From Devosia sp. MC521 (GTDB lineage: Bacteria > Pseudomonadota > Alphaproteobacteria > Rhizobiales > Devosiaceae): a stretch of 64,000 nucleotides of DNA. The first letter of the stretch is position 1. Each line of letters opens with the position of its first letter. The notes beneath the pieces were generated by a model. It did no database searches, was not told where the DNA came from, and was given only the letters and a program-made list of their open reading frames with translations. The position numbers and the translations under genes are program-made. The stretch is taken from the NCBI RefSeq assembly GCF_014127105.1, contig NZ_CP059902.1, forward strand, positions 529,001 to 593,000, in the 5' to 3' direction. Positions 36,791 to 44,390 of the stretch are shown piece after piece.

Positions 36791-39700
36791 TTAGAATATG
36801 GTCCCATGCACTTTCCACAAGTCGTCGACAATAGATACGCCGGCGACTACGCTGCCCAATCCTGGAAATTGCACAAATTCGCCTTCACCAGTCTGTCCAA
36901 CATTCTCTAAATAGTAGACCGATGAACTTCCTGGCATCTGTTTCCCGAGCCGTTTGAGATATGCGAAGTGTTCCGACGCGTGAACGTCTTGTCGCGTTAC
37001 GACAGCCAGAATTCGTCCCTCCAACTGGGAGATTTCAGGCGGCCGTCCAAGCAGCACATGTCCGTTGTGCGGAGCTACCGGGAAGGCGCTATCGCCTGCG
37101 ACGACCGCCGCAGCCGTGACCTGGGAGAGGATGGCAGACGTCGTCGCGGGGATCGCTTCGTCTTGGGATTTTACAGGTATGGTCTCGTCGAACAATACAC
37201 CGACGATCTTGTTCAGCGTTGCGCTGCTTGCCTGAACAAAGTGTGTATGTGGCACTCGCGAATTGGTCGATGGCATGCTTTCCAAGGCAATCCGCGAAGG
37301 ATCTGCCTTGTCCATGCCCACTCGTCGCGCATAGGTCTTTCCAGGAGTTTGAACAACCGCGAAGTCGCCGTTGCGGACCTCAGCGGTCAGCGAAACGATC
37401 AACGTCTGTCCGGGAAACGCCACCAGTCCCAACGTTGGGGCTCGAAGCGTGAAAAGCGAAACGTTACCCATGCCCGCAAGATCGAACTTATCCTTTGCGT
37501 CCTCGACGCTTGTGAGCGGTGCCCCGCCCTCGTGAGCGGCAAGACGTCCAATAACAGATAAAGGCGCTATGGAAAAAGTGACGACGTCCGGTGGGGCAGG
37601 ACCTCTGGTAACTTCCGCCACGGCTTGATCTGGCGGCAAGCGGCCCATGAACCTGGCATAGGCAAGCCAGCAAGCGTCAATCGCGGCAAAGACAGCCTCG
37701 TAGCCTTGGCGTACGACCTCCGCATCGAACGGTGTGAGTTGATCTGCCTTACCGTGGTGAGCTTTATTGATCGCATCTCGAAAAGGTGCTCCGGCCTTCA
37801 GTTGAGGTAGATCAATCAGCTTCCGGAAAGGCTCTTCATTGAAAGGCCGTTCGCCTCGGTTACGCGCATTGGCGATCTTGCTAAGGAGATCATTCAACGT
37901 CGGATCTTTCAGGGTCGCAGGATCGGACGCAAGGAGATCCCAAAGCTTGATCTCAATGCGAACACGGACCGGGTGAACGAATGCCCGTGCAAGGGTAACA
38001 TCGTTCACGTTGGTCGTCTGCCAGTGCTCGCAGCGCTGGCGGGCTTCATCCGCGACCGGCGCAAGACTTACGGTACATTTCGATGTCGAGATCGCAGAGA
38101 ACTCCCACACCTCAGTACGTTGGGCTTGCCCGGCGATAGCATTCGCAGAGACAAACGCTTCAATGGCGGGGATGAAACCAAAATCATTGCTCAAGACGAG
38201 CGGGTTCATTTCCGCCGCAATAAGGTGCGGGACGGTCGCTGCAAGATTAGCGACGTTGCCCGGATCGAGCAAATCCTGCGGGTCATCCATCAAAATAGTA
38301 GAAATCCCCCCGGATCTCGCCCACACCTGCTGCCATAGCGCCATCACAAAGGCCGTTAGGTAAGCTCGCAGAGCCGAGGCATTCATCACATGATGCGCCT
38401 CTACCAAATGCTTGCCATGAGCCGCTAACAATGTGAGGCCATCGCTCTTAGCGGGATCCAAACCAGCGTAGGCTGGCGCCTGCAGAAACTGCGCCTTGTA
38501 CATCCGCTGCGACCAAGCGGTCGCCTGTGAATCGAGACTGAGAATAAGTCCGGAGACTTGATCATGAACAAGGGCTGGAAAACGTTTGAACGGCTCAACC
38601 GCCTTCGCAGCTCGATTGAGCTTTTCGAGACGATCACAAGCCGACTTCCACTTCATGCACGTTAGCTTGATCTGGGCTAGTTGACGGCGTACGCTGGCGA
38701 AAACAGTCGCCGCGTCAAGATAAGCCTTGAGAACGCTCAGCTGACCCGCCACCGAACGCTGGTTGGCTTGGATACCTGTCTCTGGCACCTCTGAGCGTAT
38801 AACGCCCGTGACGGCCGACTTTGCAAAATCAGCATAGGCGGCGCGATACTTCGACAGGTTGATAGCGCGGCGGACCTTCTTGATGGCGTTTCGTAGGCCT
38901 TCGTTGTCGGGAATCTCTGTCGGTATCGCTGCATCCGGCAGCGGCGCTCGCGTAGGTGCGTTCGCCCAGGCGAGGCGACACAGTTGGGCAATGCCCGGAG
39001 CCATGCTGCGAAGGGCATAAGGGAAATCTGGTTGATCGAATATCTCTTCTGATAGTGCAGTTATATAAATGGTCGAAAGATCATCCGGCACGTTGTCAGA
39101 CACAAAAGGTTGCAAACCTGCAGGCAGTAGCCCACGGAGCGCACGCATGGCGTCTCGCTCCCATTCTGATGCAGTCTTGATGAGCGCGGCATCCGCTTTT
39201 CGTGCCTGTTCTAAGGCGTCCGCTACAGGCTGGTTGAGCAACGCGTCCGTGGCAATCGCCCCGGGTTGGGTGAGGTCTCGATCGCAGACCGGACACACGG
39301 AAAAGGCGTGTCCGGGATGCACCGTTTCATGCCATTTAGCCACGAGACCGTACAAACGCAGCCGATCCGAGCGATCGGCGTCAGACAGACGGACGACCAG
39401 TTTTTTAGCCTCACTCTCGACGCCTTCCAACACGGTTTCAGCGGCGCTAAGATCTGCTTCCTGAAGTTCACCAAGCTTCGCGACCAGCTGAATCGATGGT
39501 AATGCCCTCAAGGCGGCACCGCTGAAGCAATTTTGAGCCGCTGTCAGTGCGTCACTAAACCTCTTAATCTCCGCATCCGTTGTCAGCGGCGGCAATGTCC
39601 CTAGGATCAGCGCTGCCTCTTCGGTAGCTTTGTCCTCTACTGCTTTCAGACGCTTTTCAGCTTCTTGGAGACCGGTCTCCCAAGCCTTAGGGTTGCTTTC

Positions 39701-40747
39701 GTTAGGGAGGACGACGCAATCAAGATCCGGCAAATCTTCGTATTCCTTCAGAAGATCGTCGAGGGTCTGCTTTTGCGCCTCAGCCGCGGCCTCGGTGGCA
39801 TTTTTTTCCTGCTTTGCCAACTTTGGATACTTGTCTGTTAGGCGGTCGTGCAGACGCTGGCTACGCTTTCCGAAGTGCGCTAGAGGACGCAAACCGGTCA
39901 GCGTCGAGACAGCCTGTGACAGTGTGGTCTTGTCGTCGAAACGGGTTGCAGCGGCAATCCCGGGCATTAGTGTACCGACCTGAAGCGCTAAGTCTGGCAA
40001 ACCCAACTTCTCCAAACCTGTGGTAATCGTCTTGAACGCTTTTTTTCCGTCCCGCTCTAGGCGGCGCTCAACCGCGACTTCCCGCCCATCGATCAGGGAT
40101 CGGAAAGAAAGCCGGACCCATGTATCGACTTTTGGCACGCCATCGACTGCCACCAGTTCTTGTTCTGTCGGAACCGGAACGATTGGCGGGATTTCGAAGC
40201 TGATCTTCTCTGCTTCGTCGTCGTCACTCGCGACTTGCACCGCGATGGATTCGTGCAACGGAGCCGGCAGCCCCTGCGAACGGTGTCCCAATCCCGTCAG
40301 GCACCAACAAACCGCACTCGCTAGAGAGGTCTTGCCTGCTCCATTAAACCCTCGAAACAGGGTCGTGGGCGCTGAAAGCTCGAGCTGGAAAGGCTTTGGA
40401 TCTGCGCCTTCTTCGGCACAATGCCGGTGCAAGCCGCGAAAGCGGTGTGCCTCAATCTTCACGAGCTTCCATTTCTGCGGAATTTGCGCAGTGTCATCTG
40501 AAGCGACTACGACCTTGGGCACGATATCCAGTGATGAGAGTACTCGATCGACCTCGCCGTCTTGAATCGAAGTGTCCTTATCGGGATTCCAATAGGCTTT
40601 GCGGTCTTGGTTGTAGAAAGCGAGTATGGCGCGGCTGTCATTCAATGGTAGGGAGAATTCTTCTCCACCAGCAATTTGTAAGGCCGTTCCCCCGATTAGA
40701 TCTCGAACTACTTCATCGAGAGTCAATTCTGCAATATTGCGCGGCAA
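36791..40747 (-). CDS. large SMC/Rad50-like ATPase with hook motif and tandem S24 (LexA/UmuD)-like C-terminal domains
   Basis: About 1,318 residues from TTG 40747 (GGGGG 5 bases upstream; the frame is open to 40816). Walker A is GFNGAGKTS (133-141), a central charged coiled-coil region carries the zinc-hook motif CPVC (485-488), and Walker B is TILMDDP (817-823) with a following signature LSNDFGF: an SMC/Rad50 ATPase split around a hook. After an AHHGKAD helical segment come two S24-like units. The first (about 1085-1190) has GLVAFPGQTLIV, VRNGDFAVV and NKIVGVLFD but lost the Ser and Lys. The second has AGDSAFPVAPHNGHVLL (Ser1220, codon 37088-37090) and FAYLKRL (Lys1265), the Ser-Lys dyad pattern of LexA and UmuD. 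I know no family with this layout. It precedes the PD-(D/E)xK-like gene in one operon. Confidence 0.8.
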   Translation of the reverse strand: MPRNIAELTLDEVVRDLIGGTALQIAGGEEFSLPLNDSRAILAFYNQDRKAYWNPDKDTSIQDGEVDRVLSSLDIVPKVVVASDDTAQIPQKWKLVKIEAHRFRGLHRHCAEEGADPKPFQLELSAPTTLFRGFNGAGKTSLASAVCWCLTGLGHRSQGLPAPLHESIAVQVASDDDEAEKISFEIPPIVPVPTEQELVAVDGVPKVDTWVRLSFRSLIDGREVAVERRLERDGKKAFKTITTGLEKLGLPDLALQVGTLMPGIAAATRFDDKTTLSQAVSTLTGLRPLAHFGKRSQRLHDRLTDKYPKLAKQEKNATEAAAEAQKQTLDDLLKEYEDLPDLDCVVLPNESNPKAWETGLQEAEKRLKAVEDKATEEAALILGTLPPLTTDAEIKRFSDALTAAQNCFSGAALRALPSIQLVAKLGELQEADLSAAETVLEGVESEAKKLVVRLSDADRSDRLRLYGLVAKWHETVHPGHAFSVCPVCDRDLTQPGAIATDALLNQPVADALEQARKADAALIKTASEWERDAMRALRGLLPAGLQPFVSDNVPDDLSTIYITALSEEIFDQPDFPYALRSMAPGIAQLCRLAWANAPTRAPLPDAAIPTEIPDNEGLRNAIKKVRRAINLSKYRAAYADFAKSAVTGVIRSEVPETGIQANQRSVAGQLSVLKAYLDAATVFASVRRQLAQIKLTCMKWKSACDRLEKLNRAAKAVEPFKRFPALVHDQVSGLILSLDSQATAWSQRMYKAQFLQAPAYAGLDPAKSDGLTLLAAHGKHLVEAHHVMNASALRAYLTAFVMALWQQVWARSGGISTILMDDPQDLLDPGNVANLAATVPHLIAAEMNPLVLSNDFGFIPAIEAFVSANAIAGQAQRTEVWEFSAISTSKCTVSLAPVADEARQRCEHWQTTNVNDVTLARAFVHPVRVRIEIKLWDLLASDPATLKDPTLNDLLSKIANARNRGERPFNEEPFRKLIDLPQLKAGAPFRDAINKAHHGKADQLTPFDAEVVRQGYEAVFAAIDACWLAYARFMGRLPPDQAVAEVTRGPAPPDVVTFSIAPLSVIGRLAAHEGGAPLTSVEDAKDKFDLAGMGNVSLFTLRAPTLGLVAFPGQTLIVSLTAEVRNGDFAVVQTPGKTYARRVGMDKADPSRIALESMPSTNSRVPHTHFVQASSATLNKIVGVLFDETIPVKSQDEAIPATTSAILSQVTAAAVVAGDSAFPVAPHNGHVLLGRPPEISQLEGRILAVVTRQDVHASEHFAYLKRLGKQMPGSSSVYYLENVGQTGEGEFVQFPGLGSVVAGVSIVDDLWKVHGTIF

Positions 40748-40816
40748 TGTCGCCCCCAGATTTGCTGCAGGGCAATCTGAACATTGTATGCTGACGATAA
40801 CAAGTGTTCTTGGCAA

Positions 40817-41203
40817 GATCGTCTAGAACCGCGCCTGGCCTGAATATGACCTGATCTCACAATGTCGTGGCCTTTTGGTTCGTGTTGCGCAAAACCGCAA
40901 ATGTCGCCTTTGCGAGGATAAGCTAGTTAGGCTCCAAATCCGCCGATCTCAAATTGACAGCCAAACTTTCGCTTGTGAGCGGGCACCGCCAAAAGCTGCA
41001 GGAGCCTTTCGGCCCCTCACTTGCCGGGCGTGGTTCGCTGCTGAATAGAACCCACGACGCCGTTGGTGATTTAGTTTGTCGTCGATATCCACGGTTGGTC
41101 ATGGTCAGATTTTGGGAAAGGGCCCTCGCGCCGGCTCGTGGTATGGAGATTTGAAGCGCGAACTGGTGTTGAACCTTCAGTCAAGTCGATGTTCTATGCG
41201 CCG
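40817..41203. other. divergent promoter region, no gene seen
   Basis: About 390 bases between the ATPase gene (minus) and the second SRAP gene (plus). It contains single GTTC and GAAC words but no GTTC-N7-GTTC SOS box that I could find. No coding frame is convincing. Confidence 0.5.
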
Positions 41204-41968
41204 ATGTGCAATCTCTACAGCCATACGAGCAATCGATCCGCTATCACCGCGATGGTGCCGGACTTGAAGCGTGCTTCTCCGAGCGTAGGTAACCTCGAAC
41301 CACAGGCGGGCATATTCCCTGATTATTTGGCACCTATAGTGCGCTGCGGGGCTCAGGGGCGGGAGTTGGCTATGGCTCGCTGGGGTATGCCTACTAGCCA
41401 GTATGCGTTGCTGCAGGCCGCTAAGAAGCGCGCTGAGAAGTTGGCTGCCAAAGGCGCAGAAGTCGATTTCTCTGAACTGTTGAAGGCGGAGCCTGATGGA
41501 GGCACGACCAACGTCAGGAACATCTACGATCCCCTTAAGAATACGTGGAACCGCCATTGGGCGCGGTGGATGGGGGAGGCAAATCGGTGTGTCGTTCCGT
41601 TCACGAGTTTCTCGGAGTTCGATAGCCGAGTTGGGAGCGATGGCCGGAAAATTGGCGATACCTGGTTCGCGTTAAATCCGAGCCGTTCGCTGGCTTTCTT
41701 CGCTGGTATCTGGACCGGCGGTTGGTCTGGGGTTCGGAAATTGAAAACTGGTGTTGAAGTGGACTTGGATCTGTTCGCCTTTCTCACGTGCGAGCCCAAT
41801 GACATCGTTGGTGCGGTTCACCCGAAAGCCATGCCGGTTATCCTCACCGAAGTAGAGGAGATCGAAATGTGGCTAACGGCTCCCAAAGAGGTTGCGATCC
41901 AGCTCCAGCGCCCATTGCCTAACGGTGTGTTGGAAGTTGTATCGGTCGGCCAGAAAGCTGATCCGTAG
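41204..41968 (+). CDS. second, divergent SRAP (HMCES/YedK-like) protein
   Basis: A 254-residue SRAP-domain protein. Start is placed at ATG 41204 so that Cys becomes residue 2 (MCNLYSH), as needed for the abasic-site cross-link. Other landmarks are PDYLAPIV, MARWGMPT, NVRNIYD, CVVPFTSFSEFD with the active Glu, and IVGAVHPKAMPVILT with the active His. It differs clearly from the copy at 25546 (MCGRYAS). It converges, with 1 base between stops, on the SOS-controlled zinc-ribbon gene, so a DNA-damage role in this accessory island is likely. Confidence 0.85.
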   Translation: MCNLYSHTSNRSAITAMVPDLKRASPSVGNLEPQAGIFPDYLAPIVRCGAQGRELAMARWGMPTSQYALLQAAKKRAEKLAAKGAEVDFSELLKAEPDGGTTNVRNIYDPLKNTWNRHWARWMGEANRCVVPFTSFSEFDSRVGSDGRKIGDTWFALNPSRSLAFFAGIWTGGWSGVRKLKTGVEVDLDLFAFLTCEPNDIVGAVHPKAMPVILTEVEEIEMWLTAPKEVAIQLQRPLPNGVLEVVSVGQKADP

Positions 41969-41969
41969 G

Positions 41970-42293
41970 CTAATCAGCCATGCCAGGTCCGAACATTTCC
42001 CATTTCCAGAGCTGACGTCTGCCCGCAGGCCTGCGAAGACGCAAAGTGCCGTAGTCAAACTTCGTCGGGATGTGGAAGCGGACGGTCATGCGACCAGACG
42101 CTTTACAAAACCCGCAACGGGTAGGGGGATCGTAAACTTTGAGATCGGGGTCCCAGACATTGAGCATATCAGCAGCGAGCAGTGCAGTTTCGCGTTTGCA
42201 GCAGCCGCACCGGTAGATAATTACCCGTCCTTCTTCAGCCGCATGCTTGAGGCGATAAGCTTCAAGCTGGCGGCGGCTTGGCGTCATCGTCAT
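41970..42293 (-). CDS. small zinc-ribbon-like protein
   Basis: A 107-residue basic protein with two CxxC knuckles (YRCGCCKRE, with an extra Cys, and TRCGFCKASG) spaced about 31 residues apart: a zinc ribbon. The N-terminus is a basic helix (RRQLEAYRLKHAAEEGR), suited to nucleic-acid binding. No family name is known to me. Its ATG overlaps the stop of the small HTH gene upstream (ATGA), so both are translated from one SOS-controlled message. Confidence 0.75.
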   Translation of the reverse strand: MTMTPSRRQLEAYRLKHAAEEGRVIIYRCGCCKRETALLAADMLNVWDPDLKVYDPPTRCGFCKASGRMTVRFHIPTKFDYGTLRLRRPAGRRQLWKWEMFGPGMAD

Positions 42294-42451
42294 TGTTTTT
42301 TGGGACGCATTGCTTCTAGGGCCTCTTTGACCTTAATGGCGGGGTAGCCGGTAAGGTGGGCGATGTCGTCGGCGTCGAGGCCCGTCGCGAAAAGTCGCCG
42401 GATCTGCGCGGCTGGGGAAACTTTGATAGCGATGCCCATTTTGAACTCCAT
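42290..42451 (-). CDS. small helix-turn-helix protein behind an SOS box
   Basis: A 53-residue protein starting MEFKMGIAIKVSPAAQIRR. The rest, FATGLDADDIAHLTGYP then IKVKEALEAM, has the length and pattern of a single helix-turn-helix (short helix, DADDIA turn, recognition helix). It begins 6 bases downstream of a GAAC-N7-GAAC box and ends overlapping the ATG of the zinc-ribbon gene, so the coding frame is supported by context on both sides. It may be a regulator or a DNA-binding adaptor of the pair. Confidence 0.7.
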   Translation of the reverse strand: MEFKMGIAIKVSPAAQIRRLFATGLDADDIAHLTGYPAIKVKEALEAMRPKKQ

Positions 42452-42456
42452 ATTGA

Positions 42457-42471
42457 GAACAAAATAAGAAC
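42457..42471 (-). promoter_or_regulatory. putative LexA/SOS box, GAAC-N7-GAAC
   Basis: GAAC-AAAATAA-GAAC (on the minus strand GTTC-TTATTTT-GTTC) is exactly the direct-repeat SOS box GTTC-N7-GTTC of alphaproteobacteria. It ends 6 bases from the start codon of the small HTH gene at 42451, a position where bound LexA would block the promoter or initiation. Confidence 0.75.
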
Positions 42472-42908
42472 ATTGCTATTCTAAAGTCAATCAGACTTGG
42501 GAGTTGAATGCCCAAGGAAGTTCATTCCGAAAAAATTCCGCGCGTTGGGGTGTGGAAGGAGGATAGGGGAGGGTTTCGGTGTGGGCCCATAATGCATGCC
42601 ACTGGTCGGTCTCCATATTTTCTAGGACTTCGCCGGCTTTTGTCGCCGCTTAAGCAGGAGGCTACAGAAAAAATCTGACTGCAAACACGATGGCACGTGC
42701 GTTCGTCGACTATATGTGGCGAGGTTAGGTGGTTTGCTTTTTACGCCGTATCGAAACTTGTCTCTGCTCCAAGATCAACAAAGATGAAAATGTCGAGATT
42801 TCTCGGCTGGAATCCGTGGAGGGTCACCCATTCCTAGGTTTCGGCTTAGAGAGCCCGGCGCCGCCTTAGAACGAGCAACTGCCTCAAAACAATTAATATG
42901 AATATATC
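42472..42908. other. spacer, no gene seen
   Basis: About 440 bases upstream of the SOS-controlled pair. No convincing frame on either strand; base composition becomes AT-rich towards the repeat cluster. Confidence 0.45.
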
Positions 42909-43021
42909 TGTCAACTTAATGTCAACTTAGCGTAAACTTTTCGCAACCAAGGGGTGATGCCAACGTACCGCTAAGTTGCGCAAAGTTGGCTTAGGATGGC
43001 GGTAGGTTGACGTAAAGTTGG
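42909..43021. repeat. cluster of CAACTT/AAGTTG repeats at the island edge
   Basis: At least five short related words: GTCAACTTAATGTCAACTTA (42909-42930), GCGTAAACTTTT, CGCTAAGTTGCGCAAAGTTG (42969-42988) and GGTTGACGTAAAGTTGG (43005-43021). CAACTTAGCG (42923-42932) and CGCTAAGTTG (42969-42978) are a perfect 10-base inverted repeat. The array looks like protein-binding iterons or the end of a mobile element, and it stops at the start of the truncated enolase gene. Confidence 0.55.
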
Positions 43022-43039
43022 TGGGATACCCGCACCAGC

Positions 43040-43597
43040 GTGACCGATGCCGTTCGCCTCTGCCGTGGCGTCGAAGATTACCGCCCGCTCTTCATTGAAG
43101 ATCCCCTTCGCATTGAAAATCCGGAATCTTATCGACGCCTGCGCCAGCAGACGGCAGTGCCGATCGCTGCAGGCGAGCAGTTGGGGACCAAGTGGCAGTT
43201 CCGTTCTCTTATCGAGGAAGAACTCATCGATTACGCACGTATCGATATGTGCATTGCAGCGGGCTTCACTGAATCCCGTAAGATCGCTGGTTGGGCAGAA
43301 ACCCACTACATCGACATTGCGGTTCACAACCCAATCGGCCCAATCTCGACCGCGGCGTGTCTACATCTAAACGTGGCGACGCCAAATATGCTGGTGCAGG
43401 AGCTTCCTCGCCGTCCTGGCGAGTGTCTGGGTGACGTCATTGTCAGCAAGCATCGCTGGGAAGACGGTTGGCTCTACGTTTCGGATGAGCCTGGGCTAGG
43501 GCTGGACGTGGATTGGGAAGGGCTCGCTCGATATCCATTCAAGCACGAGAGCCTGCCGATCTTTTACCGCGAAGATGGTGCTCTCACGAACTGGTAA
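43040..43597 (+). pseudogene. enolase-superfamily sugar-acid dehydratase, 5'-truncated
   Basis: The C-terminal 185 residues of a mandelate racemase/muconate lactonizing enzyme family protein, like galactonate or gluconate dehydratases. Visible are LFIEDPLRIENPESY (metal Glu), PIAAGEQLGTKWQF (metal Glu), RIDMCIAAGFTES and HNPIGPISTAACLHL. The N-terminal capping domain and the first half of the barrel are missing; upstream of about 43036 the sequence no longer resembles the family. It keeps a strong native terminator, so it is the remnant of a real chromosomal gene cut at the island border. Confidence 0.82.
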
Positions 43598-43601
43598 GTT
43601 C

Positions 43602-43632
43602 AAAATGGGGCAGGAAACTGCCCCATTTTTTC
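43602..43632 (+). terminator. strong rho-independent terminator
   Basis: TGGGGCAG and CTGCCCCA pair around GAAA and are followed by six T. It directly follows the truncated dehydratase stop. The stretch 43633-43947 beyond it holds nothing recognisable. Confidence 0.85.
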
Positions 43633-44015
43633 AGCGAAATGGACGTTAGTGAGATAGGGCCACTACCTGAGTGGAGACCTAGAACGAGCGGCGCCACTGA
43701 CACAATCGGACCTACAGCTCGTCCGATAGCTTGAATGCCGGTCGTTAGTTTCATCGATGCTCCTTACACCGTGTTGACCACCAGCCATTGTCACGGCGGA
43801 GGCTACCGGGGGCGCCACAGATCTCGCAGATATGTGCAGAAAGATGTTCTGCTGCGCAGATGATTTGGTCGCCAACTTCGGGAAGGTCTCCATGCCAGTA
43901 GATGCGCAAAGAACCATACTTTTCCTTGATTGTTCGGCATCAGCACCTGTGTCTCAGAAATGGGTTTGCGATTTAAGGAGAGTTCTGGTCTCGTCTGAGT
44001 GACGAAAGACCCAGA

Positions 44016-44390
44016 ATGACGACGAAAACAACGAAGACGAAATCATCCGCAGAGCAGGTTGTGAAGGACATTCGCCGCGCGACACGACGACACTTTTCGG
44101 CCGAGGACAAGATCCGGATCGTGCTCGACGGATTGCGTGGCGAGGACAGCATTGCTGAGCTGTGCCGACGTGAAGGCATCGCCCAGAGCGTCTATTACTC
44201 TTGGTCAAAGGAGTTCATGGAAGCTGGCAAGCGACGTTTGGCTGGTGACACAACTCGTGCCGCCACCAATGATGAGGTTCGGGATTTACGCAGGGAAGCA
44301 AGCGCGCTCAAGGAATGCGTTGCGGATCTGACGCTCGAGAACCGCCTGCTTAAAAAAAGCATGATCGGGGATGGGGAGGATATCGAATGA
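44016..44390 (+). CDS. IS3-family transposase OrfA
   Basis: A 124-residue DNA-binding subunit: a helix-turn-helix (RIVLDGLRGEDSIAELCRRE then GIAQSVYYSWSKEF) and a C-terminal leucine-zipper-like helix (EASALKECVADLTLENRLLK). It overlaps OrfB by 4 bases (ATGA), the arrangement that lets the two be joined by frameshift or read as a coupled pair. Complete. Confidence 0.9.
   Translation: MTTKTTKTKSSAEQVVKDIRRATRRHFSAEDKIRIVLDGLRGEDSIAELCRREGIAQSVYYSWSKEFMEAGKRRLAGDTTRAATNDEVRDLRREASALKECVADLTLENRLLKKSMIGDGEDIE

Noticed and set aside
40817-41203. SOS box before the SMC/S24 operon or the second SRAP gene
   Set aside because: GTTC and GAAC words occur but not with the 7-base spacing.
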